Shown here one piece after another: positions 59,858 through 64,000 of a DNA stretch of 64,000 bases; positions within the stretch are counted from its first letter, which is position 1, and every line of letters starts with the position of its first letter. The DNA is from Takakia lepidozioides (taxonomy: Eukaryota; Streptophyta; Takakiopsida; Takakiales; Takakiaceae): contig CM060731.1 in assembly GCA_030704615.1 (NCBI GenBank), forward strand, positions 71,528,756-71,592,755, in the 5' to 3' direction. Below the pieces are notes generated by a model. It did no database searches, had not been told where the DNA came from, and worked only from the letters and a program-made list of their open reading frames with translations. A program made the position numbers and the translations under genes.

Positions 59858-60377
59858 CGATTCACAAGGAGCTTACATTCCACCTCGCAGAAGCTAAAAA
59901 ACAATACAATGAGTATGCATATCAATGTCGCCAACTCCAACCCCAGTTCAAGGTCGGAGATCGTGTGTGGCTTCTTCGACGGGACATACAAACCTCGCGA
60001 CCATCAAGGAAGTTGGATTATCAACGTCTGGGACCATTCAAAATTATTCGACAAATAAATCCGGTCAGTTTTCGGCTTGAACTCCCACAAAGTATGCGCA
60101 TCCATCCAGTCTTTCATGTTTCATTATTGGAGTTGTATCATCCATCGAATATTCCAGGGAGAGTCTCCGTACCACCTCCACCAATCGAAGTCAATCAGGA
60201 AATTGAGTATGAAGTCGACAAAATCCTAGACTCTCGCATCAAGTATAAATGTCTTGAGTATTTCGTACATTGGAAAGGCTACGACATCAGCGAACAAATG
60301 TGAGAACCTTTATCCAACCTCGCCAATGCATCTGACAAAGTCCAAGAGTTTCATCAACGATATTCAGCTAAGCCCTG
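59858..60377 (+). pseudogene. Ty3 integrase C-terminus and chromodomain
   Basis: The frame reads ELTFHLAEAKKQYNEYAYQC, FKVGDRVWLLRRD and KLDYQRLGPFKII, then HPVFHVSLLELYHP. A chromodomain follows (IEYEVDKILDSRIKYKCLEY, FVHWKGYD). The conserved Trp after the SEQM segment is replaced by TGA (60301-60303), and EPLSNLANASDKVQEFHQRY follows to a final TGA at 60375-60377. It is in the same orientation as the Ty3 at 41.5-46.4 kb but is separated from it by 13.5 kb, and about 100 integrase residues are missing. It may be the other end of that element or a different copy; the sequence after it lacks the 41.5-kb LTR. Confidence 0.8.
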
Positions 60378-60949
60378 AGCTACACGACAATAAGACGTCA
60401 CAACGATGATGTCAGCCAAGTTAGTTTCAAGGTGAAGACTTCACATTCAATGTACCTGATACACGCTAAGGAAGGAGGAGCACCACACATCAGTATATAT
60501 AGCTACACTTCCAACACTCTTGCATCTTGTATTGGCAGTATGGAGTCGCAGGAACCAGATACATTGGAGTTGTCGCTTACCCAACTATCAGATTAGCCGT
60601 TCCGATTCTCACGACCTTCAACATCACGCCGACGCTCTCGAGACGATGGGCCACCAATGCGACGCGTACTTCCTCGTCTGGACCCCGTACGACGGCAAGT
60701 GGAGCCTACTCAAAGTCTGATAATTCTGTAGGAGGTGGAGGCTTCGGACCTAGATGGCAACGAAATCATGTTTGAAGGCAGCTTCGAAAATCAGAATGCT
60801 CAAATCACTGCGTGGTCCCAAGTTCAAGGTGTTGGACACTACCAATGGTTGCAGGGACCTATAAATCATTTGAGTCAAGAACGAAGAGCCGAATACTTGG
60901 CAAGTACCATTCGTCGGATTTTGGATTTTCTCCAACTCTAACCGGCTAG

Positions 60950-61350
60950 AGTACTGGGAACTAGACTGGAGTACTGTAAACTGGAAACAAGAGTAGCTTG
61001 AACTGGTGTTGGCGAGACTGGAGAGTGTCCAGTCTCGCCTCCTATATATATTGGCTACTAAGAAGCTTCCTCTATGGAGGTTTCTTGCTGGAGAAGTTTC
61101 CAAGATTAAACAAAGGTTTCTTGATAGAGAAGCTTCATTAAACAAAGGAGGTATCTTGATGGAGAAGTTTCATCCAAATGAAGCTTCTTGAGCAGTTTCC
61201 CAAGTTACTCTTGGTAATTTGATAAACTCCCGATAACTTAGTAAGTAATGGTAAATCATGGTAGATCATGATAAATCACGATAAGTCATGGTAATTTGGT
61301 AACTTCTGGTATTTACTCCTGGTACGTTCCTCTAGGCTATGTCCGTGACA
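60950..61350 (-). repeat. Inverted fragment of the Ty3 LTR (U3 side)
   Basis: Read on the minus strand from 61350, it matches the LTR at 41500 onward (TGTCACGGACAT, TTACC-rich tract, AAGCTTC repeats, TATATATAGGAGG) for about 400 bp. It then stops before the U5 part. Together with 41367-41499 it makes most of one inverted LTR, split by nearly 20 kb. Confidence 0.82.
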
Positions 61351-62796
61351 ACTGAGGGGCGTAAGGCTTGGGTTTCCTTGCAAGCAGCTGTCAGCAGATA
61401 AAGAAGGAGCAGACAGCTTCTCGCGGATTTCGACCTCTCCTTGGCCAAGGGCCTCCTCTGCTCTATGACTCTTGAGTCATTTGGCATGACAACATCCCCA
61501 GGAACTGACAAGTCGCTAGCTGAGTCCGATGTTCCTGACATCAACTGGAAGTAGAGTAAACTGCACAGCTCCAAATCTAAAGTACAACTAGATTTTGGAT
61601 AATATTGAATTCTTGTTCGTAAGATGTTCCAAGTCTGTAGCATAGAGCAGCTCTTTTTCCTCTCCCCTTCCCTCTTTAACTTGGCAACATGGTTCTGTTG
61701 TCCCCGTTTCGGCTCCATCTCTTACTTAGTTTTCCCCCGGCCCGTCATGCCCAGTTGTTTCCCCTCGCCTCGTGTGGCTTTTTCCCACTTAAACCCCCCC
61801 CCTTTTTCCCTACTAGTGTTGGGTGTTCCCCATGTGATACGCTTTATGGTCTTCTTGGAGGTTATTTTTTCCTCCGTCTGTGCTACTTTGCCTCTCCTTA
61901 ATAATTTTTGCCAGGGGCGGCCACTATCCCCTGTTAAAACCCAAAAAAACAAAAACAAAAAAATCCAAATAAATGCTCCCATTGTAACAAAAAAAAACCC
62001 AAAACAACAGTAGTACGGCCCAATGTTTTTTTTGGGTTTTTGAGAAGTAGCCAATATGGCTCCTTAGGACTGGCGGATGGTGCCAATGTGGTGATGTCAA
62101 CGCTATGGGAGTGTAAACAAGGTGGCTCCTTCGAGAAGAAGCATGTCGCAGGGAGGCGCTTGCAAATGTGTAGTTGTTACAGCAGACGATTAGTTTTACA
62201 ATGTGGGAGAAAGGTTCTGGCTTCCTTTAATTTCTGGATGTGGTTGCTTTGGCAACAAGATATTTTTTGAGCAGTGAAATGGTGAATAGCAGTAATGATA
62301 TATAGGATTTTAGGCGAAATTGCAAGCTTGCAAAATGAAAACAAAGGGCTTGGCGAAGAATCAAGATTCAACCATGAACTTCAGGACAAAGTCCAGATCA
62401 CAAACACCTCAAAGCACACCACATCCAAGACCACACAAGGGACCCACACTCATGGGGGAATTGAACCCTTGAAACTGCCCATTGTAGCATGAGTGACCTG
62501 CACACACATACACAAAACACACCACACAACAACAAGAGAATCCAGCTAAGTGGTAAGGCTCCAAAACACAATAAAATACACAGAACTTGCCAAGATCATG
62601 GAAACAAAGAGGTTCTCAGAATTGGAGTTCATTCCAAGGGTGATTATGCAGCCTCAGTGAGAGGCTTGTCGCTGAAACATGTACCACGAAAGTGGAAAAT
62701 ACCTGCAAGTTGTCTGCCCTACACCATAACATGAACCATACAGACTACGCATCAAAATTATAATGCACACAAGCATCCTTCCACTGGTCAATGCAT
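61351..62796. other. Region without recognised gene
   Basis: A/T homopolymer tracts and C-rich runs lie at 61790-62040 (CCCCCCCC, AAAAACAAAAAC). This may be the tail of an unnamed retroposon. No defensible coding sequence was found. Confidence 0.4.
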
Positions 62797-64000
62797 TCAA
62801 CATAGGGAAAGGTTTCTAGCGTGTAGAACCGTTGTGCAAACATTCTCACAACCAATGGCAAGTGGGTTGTGAGTCTGCTCCCACAGCTTGGATTTCATGA
62901 AAGCAAGGGTACTAAAGCATCGCTCGTCTTCAACGATTCCCAACACCTGCACCATTGCAATCTCTGCCAATTTAATATACTCTGGAAAACTGTTCACCAA
63001 GACCCTCGAGGCAGTCACGGTTCGCCACAATATGCGTGTCAAGGGGTTGGTATCAAAAGGTGGGGCCATGGCTGCAGTTGCATTGCTCTTCATTATAAGC
63101 TTGAACATGCCTTGTTGGGAGTCCAAAGATGTGGAGCAAAGCACCTCAGGGACATCTATCTTCTTCTTCCCTACCCCTATTGTTTTGGGATAACAATAAG
63201 CACCTTTGATGACATTTACGTGTCTACTAAAAGATTCATCACAATTTGGCTGAAGCCAATATTGTGGGTAGACAATCCCAAGTGCATCTATGATGCCATG
63301 GGTTGGAAAACGAGTCTCCAGCTCTCGAATCAAAACCTCTGCAGCCCCTGAACTCCCACAAACCACCCCATCAGTCACCATTCGCCTATTACAAAACATG
63401 AAAAGACAAGAGTGTGCAGGTATTTCCCTTTAATTCCTCATTTTATTCTGATTGAAAACTTGCGAGTCATGTACGACTTGTGAGAAAAGATCTTCAGTCA
63501 CAAAGGAAGAGACACCACTTGACATGTTACGTTGTCCATTCACCTCAAAGGCCAAGTGCGCAACTCAGTGTTCATGTCAGCTATCCAGCGCATGTGAATA
63601 GAGTCATGGTTGCATTCAAGCAACATTTTGAATGCCCAAAAGACATCAGATCCGAATCTCGAGGTCTGGTCACAATACATGGAATAGACATCCTCTTGAC
63701 ACACCTTTATGGTAGCCACAAAGTCGCACACAAAAAACATCTATCATCTGTGCTAATTTGATCAGAGCATGGACTGACTCCAGTAAAGGGAGAATGCAAG
63801 CCAAACCAAGCAAGATCTGCAAGTCACACAAGTGTTTATAGTTAATCTTGGCTTACTGGTTGGTAGGACTATCAATCGCCATTTTTCACCAAACAAGTTC
63901 GATATTCAGCCATGACTCGTTTAGCTGGACTTAGCATAGATATCCATCGGGTCTTCACATTGCAAAGGATCTTGTTCCCCTTTGCCATGATCTCAGCAAG
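62797..64000 (-). pseudogene. hAT-like transposase, 3' exons, frameshifted
   Basis: Minus-strand pieces are: upstream exon 64000 to about 63865 (NVKTRWISMLSPAKRVMAEY), exon 63816-63544 (GLACILPLLESVHALIKLAQ and onward), and last exon 63385-62797. The last exon carries the hAT C-terminal dimerisation block (FPEYIKLAEIAMVQVLGIVE, DERCFSTLAFMKSKLW). The 63544/63385 join is phased (AG then G). T5 at 63892-63896 (plus strand) and A6 at 63732-63737 each shift the frame, so this copy is probably inactive. The gene continues beyond the window. No terminal inverted repeat is visible on the 3' side. Confidence 0.72.

Overview
The window looks like nuclear DNA of a streptophyte (a charophyte alga or an early-diverging, sperm-bearing land plant; a Chara-like genome is my guess, not shown). 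The evidence is a spliced gene for a plastid 2-oxoglutarate/malate translocator (DiT1), plant-type intron-rich genes, a long coiled-coil gene of ciliary/centrosomal character, and a heavy load of LINEs, LTR elements and DNA-transposon genes. Nothing bacterial is present.

Layout. 1-15.6 kb (+): the 3' ten exons of a coiled-coil gene whose splice phases all agree; its introns are packed with two LINE families and with a very small LTR retrotransposon whose LTRs each contain a complete tRNA-like Pol III unit. 15.6-19.4 kb: no recognisable gene. 19.4-22.2 kb (-): intact three-exon DiT1. 22.2-27.1 kb: upstream/intergenic. 27.1-30.8 kb (+): five-exon gene of a conserved but unnamed plant family. 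32.7-36.1 kb (-): five-exon coiled-coil protein with a C-terminal membrane anchor, resembling PMD-type organelle division factors. 37.6-37.9 kb: broken U-box/ARM-repeat fragment. 39-41.4 kb: degenerate mobile-element pieces.

41.4-61.4 kb is a nested graveyard. A decayed Ty3-type element carries a solo LTR of another family in its integrase, with a perfect 5-bp target duplication, and its integrase homology stops at 46.39 kb. The next 13 kb holds a two-exon DDE-transposase-like gene with frameshifts, a multiply broken RING-like/coiled-coil gene on the other strand, minisatellites and LINE-A remnants. A separate integrase/chromodomain tail lies at 59.9-60.4 kb, and pieces of an inverted sibling LTR lie at both outer edges. 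62.8-64 kb (-): the 3' part of a frameshifted hAT-like transposase gene.

Most notable: the tRNA-carrying mini-LTR element (2480-2843, TSD CTTGG) and a second, compound copy (11610-12479, TSD TTCTT). The compound copy has three direct LTR units fused head-to-head to two inverted ones, so both outer ends are U3 ends. It is analogous to Cassandra elements, which carry 5S rRNA in their LTRs, but uses a tRNA-derived Pol III promoter. I know of no description of such an element, and I could not search.
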